Shown in pieces: positions 44,968 to 56,291 of a DNA stretch of 64,000 bases. Below the pieces are notes generated by a model. The model was not told the origin of the DNA and made no database searches. It was given only the letters and a program-made list of their open reading frames with translations. Position 1 is the stretch's first letter. Every line of letters begins with the position of its first letter. The position numbers were made by a program, and so were the translations under genes. Source of the stretch: Benincasa hispida (lineage: Eukaryota > Streptophyta > Magnoliopsida > Cucurbitales > Cucurbitaceae); assembly GCF_009727055.1 (NCBI RefSeq), contig NW_024064153.1, positions 435,597 to 499,596 of the forward strand, read 5' to 3'.

Positions 44968-46921
44968 GTTTGCAAAATTACTTGCCTTTCCTCTTCTCAA
45001 ATCTATGTATTGTTATTGATAGATACATCATTTCGTAGTCCTGTTATTGTGTGAAGTTCGTTAGTTGTTCCAATTGTTTGATGTTTCTGAACTCTTTTGG
45101 GCGGTGTACATGCGTAGATGTTAACCTGTCTAAACCCAATTAATTGAATAAACCCGAGTATCATGGTCTGGTTCTAGCAGGTAGTCTGATAGCCAAGTGC
45201 TTCTAGATCGTGTTGAGGAATAAGGTCACATGAAAACTCCTAAAATAGGAGGTCTTCATCTTAAAGACAGGTGAACTCCAACTAGATGTCCATTTTGACA
45301 TTTCCACCCATTGGGTATGTTAGCTAAGATACATTTTAAATCAGCCCTGAAATTTGAGCAGATCATGAGATATTTGGGGTAAATTTAGAGGGAGGAAAAC
45401 AGCTGCCTCTTTCCCGATAGTTGTTGAGGTTTTTATTTGGAATCTGATACTTTGTGGCATAACCATCTCTAACAAGTACAGTTTTGATTGGATTGGTTGG
45501 TCTAGTGCCTCTTCTTCTCTTGGTAGTAGTAGATCATATATCGTTATTATTTTGGTAGTAAAGCCTAGATTCTCTAGCTTATTGCAAATAAAGCGAACAG
45601 GGAAAGGCCTAGATTTGAAGATTTGGTATAAAGGAATTGAGGGGATGAGATAGTTAGATACTTTTGTAATTTTGGCAATTGTTGCATTTTGCAGCATCTA
45701 ATTAGACTTGGTGTTTTTTGAGCGATTTTGTTTTCCTCACACAGCTAATTGGAACATCTATTTTCTGATATCTCTCAGGCTTTAGCCATGGAGGACATTT
45801 CTTTTTAGCTGTACTTGTACTTTGATCAATAGAATTGTTTGGTTTAGGTCATGTTAAAATTTGATTATGTGGTTTAGTTCTTGTTATTTTGTTGTTTCTT
45901 TGTAATTCGAGCATTAGTCTTTTTTCATTTCATCAATGAAAAGTGTTTGCTTCCGTTAAAAAAAAAAGATTATTTCCGGAAAGACATCAAAATGTTTGTA
46001 ATATCAGTTAAGTCCCTTTAAAGCATCAACACAGAAAAGTGGACAATTTATCATCCCATCATGTAGGCAACTTGTAGTCATCAATTAATAAGTGCAGACT
46101 ACCCAAGCTCGGTAAGTATGTTATTTGAGTTATTATTATTATTGTCTTTTAAAGGAAATACAACGTTTTATTGAATGAAAGAGACTAATACTCAAAATAC
46201 AAAGATATTTTTTTAAAACGGAAACAAGACTTTTTATTGAAATAGTGAATGACCCTAATGCTCATAGTACATGAGATGGAACAAAATAAAAACTACAAAC
46301 TTGCCAAAACAAAGCTAGAACCAAAATATAAAACATAGACTAAACTTCTGACGAAGCAGTAAAAACAATCGAGTTTAAACAAATCACTAGAGTTGAATAA
46401 TCAGCAAAGTGTTTAGATAGAGAACACCATGATGAGGCTTTGACTTGAGGAATCTCATAACGATCAGAAAAAGGAAGTGGCTTGACTGAATACTCTCGAA
46501 CCAAATTTCTGAAAGGAGCAAAGGAGAGCTTTCACTGCATTAGCCCATAAAGTTGTGCCTGAACTTATAATGAAGGGCCAACTAAAATTTGAATAACGAT
46601 GGTCTTGAGATCATTGCTCCAAACCCAATGAAGCTTCAATGAAGAAAAAGCTTCCTCCAACATTCTATCGAATAAAAGCATCCAAAGAAAATATGAAGAG
46701 AAGAGAATTTTCATTATCCATCAAACGAAGGGGACAAACTGAGAGCAATAATGAATGACTTGGAAGCTTTTTTGAAGAATTTTTGGGCAATTAAGCCAAT
46801 TTTCATCTCCCAGCCTAAGCTAATTTAACTTGCTCTTCTGAATATAATTCCTTTCTTCAATTAAGAACTGCAAAAGCTCTCCTTTAACAGCAGCTCAAAT
46901 AACAATTTCATGTGGAGAAAT
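44968..46921. other. MAD1 intron 1, first part
   Basis: No exon recognised. It contains a plus-strand LINE-like 3' tail ending in poly-A at 45958-45967 and a minus-strand LINE-like tail from about 46208 (AAAACGGAAACAAGAC). The short ORFs on the minus strand here show no known domain. Confidence 0.55.
45770..45967 (+). repeat. LINE-like 3' tail with poly-A
   Basis: TTTCATTTCATCAATGAAAAG, GTTTGCTTCC and a poly-A run. The inverted TTTCAT/ATGAAA pair plus GTTTC recurs at several other LINE ends in this window. Confidence 0.55.
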
Positions 46922-46939
46922 GTTATTAGCTTCTGCTTT

Positions 46940-47341
46940 TTTTTTTTTTTTTTTTGAAAAGGAAACAACCTTTATTAATCAATATAATTAGTACAAGAGA
47001 TGAGTACTTTGATAATAAAGGAAAATACAAGGAAATCAATCAGGAAACCAAAGGATCAGTAGGTGCACAAGGACATTTCAACTAGGTTGACACCCCCATA
47101 GCACCCTCATCATATACAACAAATTGAGAATTCCAACAAAGGCCAAAATAAGAGTAGTCTAATGAAGCAATACAATCTGAATGTTGCAATCCGAACAAAA
47201 ATATAGACAACTAGGCTATAGAAATCTAAATTACATCAAGAAGCTAAGACAAATAAGAGTACTAAAGAAAGCGAAGTGCTGTCTCTACTTCTGATGCTTC
47301 GATTAATCTTCCAGTTGACAAAAAAGTGATGCCAATTTAAA
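46940..47341 (-). mobile_element. 5'-truncated LINE insertion with 18-bp TSD
   Basis: Poly-T at the left (minus-strand poly-A) is followed by GAAAAGGAAACAACC and about 400 bp of tail. GTTATTAGCTTCTGCTTT flanks it on both sides (46922-46939 and 47342-47359), a clear target site duplication. The same tail and its right flank recur at 56950-57362, but there the left TSD copy is absent. Confidence 0.85.
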
Positions 47342-47975
47342 GTTATTAGCTTCTGCTTTATCATTAAGAAATCAAGCTCAGCAAGAAGATTTTATTTTTT
47401 TTTCTACCTCTTTTTCCTCAAACTCAAAAACCATGTCTTTCAAAGCTTCTTTAATTAACATGAGAATGGAAAAAATGACAAAAACCTGCCCACCTCAGCA
47501 ACTGAAGATATGCTGCTGAAGATTCTATCTTTAAGTGGCATTCTTTGTGTTAAGAAGACAAAATGCAATCCTTCTACAATAATACATTACTAAGCAGGAA
47601 AAAAATTAGATATTCCAATTTAGAACATATATCTTGAATAAGAATTATGCAAAAGATTTGGAGATCCAACCTCAATCTTTTTTCAACATATTCAACATAC
47701 TCCAATTGTTTTATTCTCCATGGAGTCGTTCATATGGTGCGGTTTATGTCCCTTCTAGAAATCTATGCCATTGTCGAAGTATGTTTGGACATTTGCATAC
47801 TTGTTACCTATTTTACAATATTTTATTATTTATATTATATTTTAGATCATATGTCTTATGCTTGCCTTGACACATTAAAATATAGTTTTAGAACTCACAA
47901 AACGAACCCTTGCACAATTAGCTTTCCAATACTTTCATATTTGTCCCATGAACTTCTAATCTTGTTTATTTTCAG

Positions 47976-48075
47976 GTGAAGTCAGACTTCTTAGATGCAT
48001 TAAAAGCAATGCAGAGAAGAAGTTCATGATTATGAATTGAAGTTGTGGGCTGGCCTCAATGAGAACCTCTCCAAA
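47976..48075 (+). pseudogene. MAD1-like exon 2, damaged duplicate
   Basis: The acceptor TTTTCAG and the start VKSDFLDAL are kept. AA inserted after GCATTA shifts the frame, leading to a stop within a few codons, and the donor GTGAG seen in copy 2 is lost. The damage is of the kind expected from sequencing errors near a gap, though a real pseudo-duplication is possible. Confidence 0.75.
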
Positions 48076-48659
48076 ATGGTTGTAGAATAGTCACCATCCA
48101 TCTAGCATATAAGTTTATTTTAATTGTGGTAGGATGAAGTGTATGTAGTTCTATATTCTTTTGAATGTAATCAGTCAATAGACTAATGTCAAAGATTACA
48201 GACTTCACAAAAAGGGCTATGAACTGAAAAAGAGTTGAAAATTACTGGGAAAAATATAAAAGGCACAAGAACATGAAAGAGAAACCTCAAATTTTTGCTG
48301 CCCTAAAAGAACTAGCCAACGTACTATTGCTTTGCTTTCAAAAAACTGATGTTATGCTTCAACTAAAATTTTGAAAATAATAGCTTTTAATTCACGACAT
48401 TAACACATAACAAACGAAGCCCTGGTGAGTGAAAGACCTGGACTCCAATGAGAAGCAATGAAGAGTTGGCTTGGAATCATTAGAGAAGATAGTCAATGAG
48501 CAAAAGACTGCCTAAATTATGGAAAGTAAGGACATAACTCTGTTGTACTAATTAAGTTTTTCTTTTATTTGGTTTAAAAAATGCAATGTTTTTGTTATAT
48601 GGGAACGAGTGAGATATGGAAATTGCCAGAAGAACATAGAATGATAAAAACAATAGGGT

Positions 48660-48834
48660 AAGCCTATGGAGCAAACATAAAATGTTATCCCTAGTGGGCA
48701 CTTAGGAAGCACTGGCAAAATTATGTTAGAAACTTGGGTTTCAACCAAACTGCTCGAAAAACAAGGAGAAGGAATGCTCGTCAAGAAAAGGCCATAAAAC
48801 TTTCCCTTCGGACCTATCTGGGTTGGACCTACGT
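48660..48834 (+). pseudogene. eL13 processed pseudogene, partial duplicate
   Basis: First ~170 bp of the retrocopy at 58606-59224 (GGGCACTTAGGAAGCACTGG onward), cut by the N gap and with extra base insertions. Confidence 0.75.
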
Positions 48835-48859
48835 NNNNNNNNNNNNNNNNNNNNNNNNN
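48835..48859. other. Assembly gap (25 N)
   Basis: Run of N. To its left the sequence belongs to the duplicated MAD1 exon 2 block. To its right it is unrelated. Confidence 0.99.
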
Positions 48860-49740
48860 CAACATTGGAGAACACTTTGGTAGGTTGTGATGTTAGTCTT
48901 CTCACCTCGTGATCCTTTTAGGCTACAACCTTTGGTATGTCTGCTTTTAGCCTTTTAGGATCCTTCAGGAGAAAAGATTCGAAGGCTACTTGGAGCTTGT
49001 AAAAAGGCTTCTTTCTCGAATAGAGGACCAAGTTTGCTTTCTTTCATGGTGTGTTTACCACGTAATAGGGAGTGTTGTCTTTTATGATAGACTATTCGAA
49101 ACCCTCTTTAGCTATAGTGAACACTAGTTGGAAATCCTCTTTAACTACAATGAACACATAATGTGTTTTTTCCCCCCTGATGGTGCCTTGTTTAATTCTT
49201 GTTTGGTTTTTCTATGTTCAAGTACTTAGAAATACATTCAAATAATTTTGATGGGTCTTTGTATTCTCATTTAAATATAAAATAATAGAGAACCAATATA
49301 TTACAAAATAATGTTTTCTTAAATTAAAGTATGAAAAAGGATTGTTTTCAAATATAGAAAAATGAACCAAAATATTTTTAAATATAGCAAAATATCATTG
49401 GGTACCATTGATATACACTGATAGACTGCTATCAGATATACACGGATAGACTGCTATCATCCATCACTAATAGACATTGATAGACGCTGATAGATTGTAA
49501 CATTTTATTATGTTTGAAAATATTTTCAACAGTTTAACATTTAAAACAATTCCCCTACAAAAAAAATGTAAATGCAAAAAATGAATAAATAAATAAAAGA
49601 AGCTTCAACCTTGACTTTTTTTTTTCAGCTTTAGTAGTCATAAAAAATGAAGTATAAAAAAATGTAATCAAATTTCTTTCTTAAATTAAAGTATAGAAAG
49701 ATGTAATTGCATCAAAAATTGAAAACGTTTCAACTTTGAT

Positions 49741-49803
<63 letters not shown>

Positions 49804-50696
49804 GTAGTTTTAGTATAGTTATAAATAATGAAACATAAAAAATGTAATAAAAATTCTTTCTTAAAATAAAGTACACAAAATAGGGCGGTTTTCAAATGTA
49901 GAAAAATGAATCAAAATATTTACAAAATATAGCAAAATTTAAAAACTATTAATGATAGATGTTGATAAATACTGATAGACTTCTATCAGTAGTTATCAAT
50001 CAATTTTAAAATTTTTCTATATCTTATAAATATTTTCAACAGTTTTATTATTTGAAATAATTTTTGAAAAATATAATTACAAAAAAATTGAAAAATAGTA
50101 GAAAAAGCCTAAACACTAACTAGAATAACCTGCAACCCGAACACAAAATTAACATAACCCAGACTATTTTACTCAGCACCCCAAACACAAACTATTATAC
50201 TTCACAAACTATTATAACCCATAGACTATAATAATCACTGACGATAATAACCAACCTAGCGCCCCCAAGCAACCTCTTAATATTCTTTTAGATTATAGTT
50301 CCTTCTTTGTTAATTTGGATCCTTTTCTATTTTTCTTTTTATATAGATGGTTTCCCAATCTCCTTTGTATTCTTCATTTTTATCCTAATGAAAGTTTGGT
50401 TTCTCAATAAAAGAATTAAAAGAAAACTTTTTTGGTTCCTGACATGGATCTCATCAATAAATATGAACTTTGATCCATTATCCTTGCATCCTCTGTCATT
50501 TGTATTTATAACGGGATATCCTAAGGGAAGTCCTTGATATATCTTACGTCTTCAATCTCTCTTATTTTTTCTCTTTATAAAGAAAAGCCTTTACAGAATC
50601 GACAAAAATTTATTCATTACAATCATCTTTTACACTGTTTCGAATGTTATTCCCTTTCTTTTGTCTGACTTCTCATATCTTATATCCTATTTGCAG
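48860..50696. other. No gene; AT-rich with simple and short repeats
   Basis: Contains GATAGAC-type repeats (49400-49500 and 49945-50000), a (TTTA)n(TTA)n microsatellite at 49739-49803, and a possible MITE end near 50260 (AGCGCCCCCAAGCAACCTC). No exon was recognised before 50697. Confidence 0.55.
49739..49803. repeat. (TTTA)n(TTA)n compound microsatellite
   Basis: About eight TTTA units run into about eleven TTA units. Confidence 0.95.
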
Positions 50697-50746
50697 ATAG
50701 TCCTAATGCTTTGACTATTCTTAGCTTATGGGTCCCCGTGGTTGCT
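50697..50746 (+). pseudogene. Callose synthase fragment, exon A
   Basis: Between an AG acceptor (TATTTGCAG) and a GTAAG donor lies a 50-nt exon reading SPNALTILSLWVPVVA. This matches the ALT-SLWAPVVA segment of plant callose synthases (GSL family), a membrane enzyme making beta-1,3-glucan. Its continuation IYILDVHVFYT is found 5.5 kb on at 56205, after the copia insertion. In the known proteins these two segments are adjacent. Neighbouring exons were not found on either side, so this is probably a captured or misplaced two-exon fragment. GSL8/GSL10-type membership is a guess from memory. Confidence 0.65.
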
Positions 50747-51483
50747 GTAAGTTTAAATTTGCATACATCAATATTGCCCATGTACTGATATATTTGGTAG
50801 AACTGTCATTTCCCTTTTCAATTTGATTAGCCTACGAATTGTTCAATTATCATTTTTTTGTAAAATGTTGAATGCTTAGAATCATGATTGTCTGATTTAC
50901 ATAATTGGTATGATTTTAAAATAAAATAGATAAACTTGCTTTAATTAAGATGAGCAAGAGCAAGCCACACAAGAAGTTAGGTTAAGTCAAAAGATGGTTG
51001 ATCGAGTCATCAGATTTAACAACTCAACTTGCTAAGATCTCTATCCAGAGTCATTAAGAAATAAAGGGAAAAGACCACCATAAATAACTTAATGAAAAAA
51101 ATCAAATAATTTTGTTTCGAGATCCCTGCTAAAACAATAAACCAAAGCATTCAAAAGAGAAAACAAGCTGTACTTCTAGGAAGAAAACTCTAAAAGAGCA
51201 CTGAAAAAAAAAATCGAAGTCTAAAGAATGGCATAAGTGGAACATACATCTCTCATCCTATGGCACTATCAATGGATCACCTCGTCACATGCCCTTTACG
51301 TTCTGATTATTACCCGGAAAATTTTAAAAGAAAAGGTCGAGTATTTTGATATCATTAATCAATGAGTTGATAAAAGTCATTTTGTTACATTGTTGACAAT
51401 GAGCTGATGTAATAATAAAAATCATCTTGTTACATTGTTGTCAATCAGCTGATGTAAATCAATTATTATAAACAGATAGAAGT

Positions 51484-51643
51484 TGTTCTCAATATTTTTG
51501 GAGAGAATAATGATCTTATTCATTAATCAGGCTGAAGATACATATATATATATATAGGCAACTAAGAAACCCTAATCTAGGAGATGTAAAATTACAATAA
51601 AGGACAACTAATCATAATTACAATATAAATACATATTGTAACA
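51484..51643 (-). repeat. 3' LTR of complete copia element
   Basis: 160 bp, TGTT at 51484 and AACA at 51643. It is followed (minus strand: preceded) by a polypurine tract GAGGGAGAG. It retains a 27-bp segment lying between two ATTACAATA repeats that the other LTR has lost. Confidence 0.92.
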
Positions 51644-51659
51644 CTCTCCCTCAAACTGG

Positions 51660-52371
51660 AGCAAATATGTCAATCATGCCCAGCTTGTTGCACAGATAAC
51701 TTATTCTTGCTCCATTTACTGCTTTAGGATATTTCCCAATTATTCTCCTGTCTTCACATTTTCTGTAGATATCAACCCTTGTATTTTCTCATGAATAAAA
51801 TAACAATCCACTTCAAAATATTTAGTTCGTTCATGAAATATTGGGTCAGATGCAATGTGGAGAGCAGCTTGATTATCAAACCATAGTTTAGCTGGCACAT
51901 TAACACTGAAGCCCACCTCAGATAAAAGTTGATGTATCTACACTATTTCACACACAGATTGTGCCATAGCTCTATATTATGACTCAACACTTGAACGTGA
52001 AATTACGTTATGTTTCTTACTTTTCCACGACACCAAGTTTCCTCCTACAAAAATACAATATCCAAAGGTCGATCGCTATCTTCTTGAGATCTAGCCCAAT
52101 CAGCATCTGAAAAACATTCAACCCTTGTATGACCATGATCTTTATATAAGATCCCACGTCCAGGTGTATCTTTTAGATAACATAAGATTTGTTCAACTGC
52201 AACCCAATGATCCATAGTCGGGGAAGACATAAACTGACTCACAATACTCATAGAATAAGCAATGTTAGGTCGTATCACTGTTAAATAGTTCAACTTTCCA
52301 ACTAATGTTCTATATATCTCGAGATATTTAAACAATTTTCCTTCCTTAGCAAGTTGCAAATTTGGTATCAT
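51660..52371 (-). pseudogene. Copia RT C-terminal part and RNase H
   Basis: The segment 52371-52045 reads MIPNLQLAKEGKLFKYLEIYR, LVGKLNYLTVIRPNIAYSMSIVSQFM, VEQILCYLKDTPGRGILYK and ECFSDADWARSQEDS. RNase H continues in other frames to about 51960 (GNLVSWKSKK, VISRSSVES and a stop). The start at MIPNL follows directly on the fragment of the RT palm at 52390. About a hundred codons that normally lie between them, including the YVDD box, are missing. Confidence 0.85.
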
Positions 52372-52379
52372 TGGAGTGC

Positions 52380-53234
52380 TCGACTAAATTTACCAAACCA
52401 TTCATGAGGACTTTGTCTCGATCCACACAAAGATTTTCGAAGGCGACACACCTTATCATTCTCCCCCTGAGCAACAAACCTAGGTGGTTACTCCATATAA
52501 ACTTCCTCTCGAAGATCACCATGAAGAAAAACATTCTTAATATCAAGTTGATGCAAAGGTCAATTGTGAGTAGTAGCCATCGATATAAATAGTCGAATGT
52601 AAGTTAATTTGGCAACAAAAGAAAATGTATCAGAATAATCAATCCCATAGATTTGGGCATAAGCTTTGGCAACAAGACGAGCTTTCAACCGAGCCATTGT
52701 TCCATCGGGATTGACCTTTATAGCAAACACCCATTTACACCCAATGGCCTTCTTTGCAGCCGGATGCGAAACGAGATCCCAAGTACCATTATCATCCAAA
52801 GCAATCATATCCTCAATCATTACACTACGCCACTCGGGATGAGATAAAGCTTCATGAATAGAGTTAGGGATAGAGGTGGAATCAAGAGATGTAATAAAAG
52901 AATAAGTGGGATGAGACAACTGGTTATATGAAACAAACGAAGAAATAGGGTAAGTAAAAGTGCATTTACCTTTTTGAAAGGCAATGGGAAGATCATCACT
53001 TGGTCCTGGGTAAAATGTCGAAGAAGGCAGTGATGGAGGACATGGGTTTGAAAGTGGCTGTGGAGGACACCTGAAGTAGAATAACCGGAGGTTCGGAAGG
53101 AAGAGACATAGAGGAAGGTGGAGGAGAGGATGATGTAGAAGAGGTAATCTCATAGATAAAAAGATCATCATCCTCCCTCTGACACGGACTTGATGGTGAT
53201 GGACTAAAGGGCATATCTTCGAAAAATGTAACAT
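52380..53234 (-). pseudogene. Copia RT N-terminal part (catalytic box deleted)
   Basis: Segment 53234-52560 reads [63 protein letters not shown] and [12 protein letters not shown]. The next segment (52546-52380) covers the region normally written QLDVKNAFLHGDL through the SLYGLKQSPR-type motif in shifted frames. The sequence then jumps to MIPNL, so the fingers remain but the palm catalytic site is deleted. Confidence 0.85.
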
Positions 53235-53477
53235 CAGGAGATATGAGATGCCTGTTTAGAGTAGGACAATAACAACGATAACCCTTTTGAACACTCGAAT
53301 TGCCTAAGAAAATGCATTTCAAAGATTTCGGATCTAATTTGGTATGATCTGGACGAGTATCCCGAACAAAACAAATACAGCCAAAGATCTTAGGAGCAAT
53401 AGGAAACAAAGATTTCGTAGGAAAAAGAGTACGATAAGGAATCTCTCCATTGAGGACAGAGGAAGACATTCTATCAA

Positions 53478-54176
53478 TCAAGAAGCAAGCAGTGGACACA
53501 ACATCAACCCAAAATTGCTTTGGAACATGCATTTGAAAGGATAAGGCGTAGGCTGTTTCAAGGAGGTATCTGTTCTTTCTTTTAGCAACTCCATTTTGAT
53601 ATGGAGTGTCTGTGCAAAAGGACTGAGAATGATGCCATGACCACATAAGTAAGATCCAAGTGCATGAGTGAAATATTCACCAGCATTATCAGTTCGCAAG
53701 GTTTTGATAGAGACATTAAATTGATTTTGAATCTCAACATGAAAAGCACAAAAATGAGACAATAACTCTAAACAATTTTTCATTAAATTTAATCAAGTAA
53801 CACAAGAATAATCAACAACAAAAGTAACAAAGTAATGAAAACTTGTTTAAGACATGACTGGACAAGGACTCCAAATATCAGAATGGACTAACTCAAAAGG
53901 AGCACTTACTCGTTTATGAACTCTAGGACTAGAACTAAGACGATGAAATTGAGAAAACTGACACGAATCACAATTCAAAGACGACAAGGAACAAAATTTT
54001 GGATAAAGTTTCTTCAACACGAACAACAATGGATCACCCAAGCGACAATGGACTTCAAATGGGGATGTAACTCCAGAGCAAGCCACAACTTTCGGTATTT
54101 GATGGTAAAAAATGTAAAGGCCCTCTGACTCAGGCCCTTTACCAATAATCTTCTTCGTCATACGATCCTGAAACAA
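53478..54176 (-). pseudogene. Copia integrase (decayed)
   Basis: Segment 54176-53847 holds the zinc-domain part (FVLKKLYPKFCSLSSLNCDSCQFSQ) and the first catalytic Asp in LVHSDIWSP. Segment 53783-53478 has FHVEIQNQFNVSIKTLRTDNAGEYF with the second Asp. The third motif, read in the next frame from about 53620, is TPYQNGVAKRKNRYLLETA. The catalytic Glu (normally AERKNR) is Lys. Downstream VLNGEIPYRTLFP and IFGCICFVRDTRP belong to the same domain. Confidence 0.87.
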
Positions 54177-54224
54177 GCAATAACCAGGTAAAAACGGGGC
54201 AAAACAATTAAGGTCACTAGTAAG

Positions 54225-55300
54225 CTAGCTAATAGAAATTAGATTAAAAGAAAATTGAGGCAAATGTAATACAGAAGACAAAGAAAGTGATGGAGTGAGA
54301 GAAATGGTGCCGGATCTAAGAACAAAAGAGGTTGATCCATTTGCCAAAGTGACAGATTGAGATGAGATAGGGGACAAAGGCGTAGAAAATAAGTTAGAAT
54401 TACTTGTCATATGAGCGGTGGCACCCGAGTCTATGACCCATTTGGTAGATGATGTAAGAAGACATTTCGAATTACTTGTCTCAGCAATGGTGGCAATAGG
54501 ATTCGATGACGAAGATGCTTGCAATGATTCCTGGAACACTTGAAATTTAGCAAAGTTGTCAGTAGAGATGGTAACAGACTTCTCAACCATATCATTAGTG
54601 GAAGTTATTTAAGCATGTTGAGATCGTTGAGTCTTATACAACTACTTTCAACAATCACGTTTCAGATGTCCTGGCTTACGTCAATAGTAACAGATGATCT
54701 CTTGGGAATTTGATTTTCGATTTTCATAACTAGGCTTCTGAAAATTGTTAGTCGTCCTTGAAGTACCCCGGGAGTTATTATTATTCTTAGCATTGTTAGG
54801 TTGAGAAACAAACGAATCGGATTGAGAACTCTCAATATGAAGAACACGACTGAAGGCTTCCTCTAATGACGGAATTTCAGAATCAGAAAGAATCTGTGTT
54901 TTAGCCATTCCAAACTCAGATAAAAGCCCATTAAAAAATATCAGAACATCCATCTTTTCTCGCTAAGCTTGTTGAACTTTGACATCGGGGCTAAACGGTA
55001 ATGGTAAAGCAAGTTCTATAGCTGTCTTCTCAAGTCTCATAAAGTAACTTGTAATAGATTCTACTTTCTGTTCAGCTCGAAAGAATTGCATACAGATATC
55101 AAACATTCGATGTACGTGTTCTTTTCTAGAGAATAGAAATTCTAAGAGTTCTAAGAGTTCCTTCACAAAATCACAATGATCTACCAAACCAATAACCTCA
55201 CTTTCAATAGAATTCTTTATCTGAAGATAAAGTCGAGCATCATCGCAAAGTCAAGCCTTTTTCTTATCATCTTTTGGTGGCTCCTTAGTCACATGGTCAT
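54225..55300 (-). pseudogene. Copia gag, zinc knuckle and protease (decayed)
   Basis: Segments 55187-54963 and 54953-54681 carry the gag core (RMFDICMQFFRAEQKVESITSYFMRLEKT, LIFFNGLLSEFGMAKTQIL). The zinc knuckle reads ICYY-stop-RKPGHLKRDC, where the stop replaces the second Cys. Protease follows in 54590-54225 with WVIDSGATAHMTSN, whose DSGA catalytic motif is intact. Frame breaks lie near 54660 and 54960. Confidence 0.85.
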
Positions 55301-55886
55301 CCATATCTGTGCTAAGCAAATAAATTAAACCGTCCGACACTATTCATAGTAATTAGATCCATTTAATTTATGTTCAATTATTTTCGATGCTAGGGGAATT
55401 ACATTAAATACTACTATATGCTTCATTTCATTCCTTATGGCTTAACAAACAATTTGTAGATCTCACGAGTGGAAAGAGAAAATAAGAATAGAAATTAAAG
55501 ATGAACCAAAGAGCAAAACAGCTCCAAATTGAAACAAAACAGCAACGAACCCCAAGCACAAAAAGGGTATTTTTTTCAAATAACTCACAACCAAGTAGAT
55601 TTCAATAAAACCAAATGCAGGAACAATCAGAAAATATGAACCGAGAACCCAACTGACGGAATGTGGAACGGTGGGCTCATGCGTTGGCGCATGGCAACGG
55701 ATGAAACTCTTGGTGGCGGCACATGAACCTCACGTGTGGCCTTTCCCGGCGATTGACGATTGCAGACTGGAATGGACGGTGATGGCACTTCTCCTGGGAT
55801 GGGAGGTCTAGACAAACGACCACTCAAACTTGATGACTCAACTCAAACCCTAACCTTATGAGAAGTGTCAACTCTAACATATCCTA

Positions 55887-55902
55887 AACTGCTATGATAC
55901 CA
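55887..55902 (-). promoter_or_regulatory. Primer binding site of copia element, initiator tRNA-Met type
   Basis: Minus strand TGGTATCATAGCAG directly after the 5' LTR end. It differs from the tRNA complement TGGTATCAGAGC by one base within the core. Confidence 0.88.
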
Positions 55903-56048
55903 TGTTCACAATACTTTTAGAGAGAATAATGATCTTATTCATTAATTAGGCTGAAGATACATACATACACGCACACACACATATATAGGCAACTAAGAAA
56001 CCCTAATCTAGGAGATGTAAAATTACAATATAAATACATGTTATAACA
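55903..56048 (-). repeat. 5' LTR of complete copia element
   Basis: 146 bp from TGTTCACAATAC to GTTATAACA. It contains a CA-rich microsatellite (55965-55982) where the other LTR has an AT run. It lacks 27 bp flanked by ATTACAATA direct repeats, a slippage-type deletion after insertion. Confidence 0.92.
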
Positions 56049-56204
56049 GAAGTCACCTTGTTGTGATCCTTTTCTTGAATATCATATGCTTGAAATTAGC
56101 AGTACATAGCTATCGTTGGGTTGGGAGAATTCAAATTTGTATATATTTTTTTTGTCTGTAATGGGTGTGCTGTTTACTTATCTCTATTTAATTTATGGTT
56201 GTAG

Positions 56205-56291
56205 ATTTACATCTTGGACGTTCATGTTTTCTATACTGTTATAATGGCCATTTGGAGTTCCTTAATTGGGGAAAGAGACCGTCTTGGAGAG
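56205..56291 (+). pseudogene. Callose synthase fragment, exon B
   Basis: An 87-nt exon between GTTGTAG and GTACTGG encodes IYILDVHVFYTVIMAIW and ends GERDRLGE. It fits directly after exon A at 50746 with phase kept. In callose synthases this is the AIYxLDIxxFYTxxSAIWG...LGE stretch close to a membrane segment. The next expected exon (IRSxEAVH...FP) is not seen in the following 650 bp. Confidence rests on motif memory and on the good splice sites. Confidence 0.65.

Larger units (their letters stand above)
46940..48834 (+). repeat. Duplicated block, copy 1 (low quality)
   Basis: Matches 56950-58760 almost throughout, from the LINE poly-T to the eL13 pseudogene. Copy 1 carries many extra one- and two-base insertions after about 47990 and stops at the N run. 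It looks like an uncorrected contig end. Confidence 0.85.
51484..56048 (-). mobile_element. Complete but defective Ty1/copia element with TSD
   Basis: 4,565 bp with LTRs of 160 and 146 bp. The 5-bp duplication GAAGT stands on both sides (51479-51483 and 56049-56053). The primer site TGGTATCATAGCAG lies just inside the 5' LTR. Domains in minus order are gag, zinc knuckle, protease, integrase, RT and RNase H. It sits in the intron between the two callose synthase-like exons, in antisense. Short LTRs and an initiator tRNA-Met site fit several small copia lineages. I do not assign one. Confidence 0.93.

Noticed and set aside
45341..45697. Minus-strand ORF of 118 codons inside MAD1 intron 1
   Set aside because: No recognisable domain, and it lies in intron or LINE-derived DNA without a supporting neighbour.
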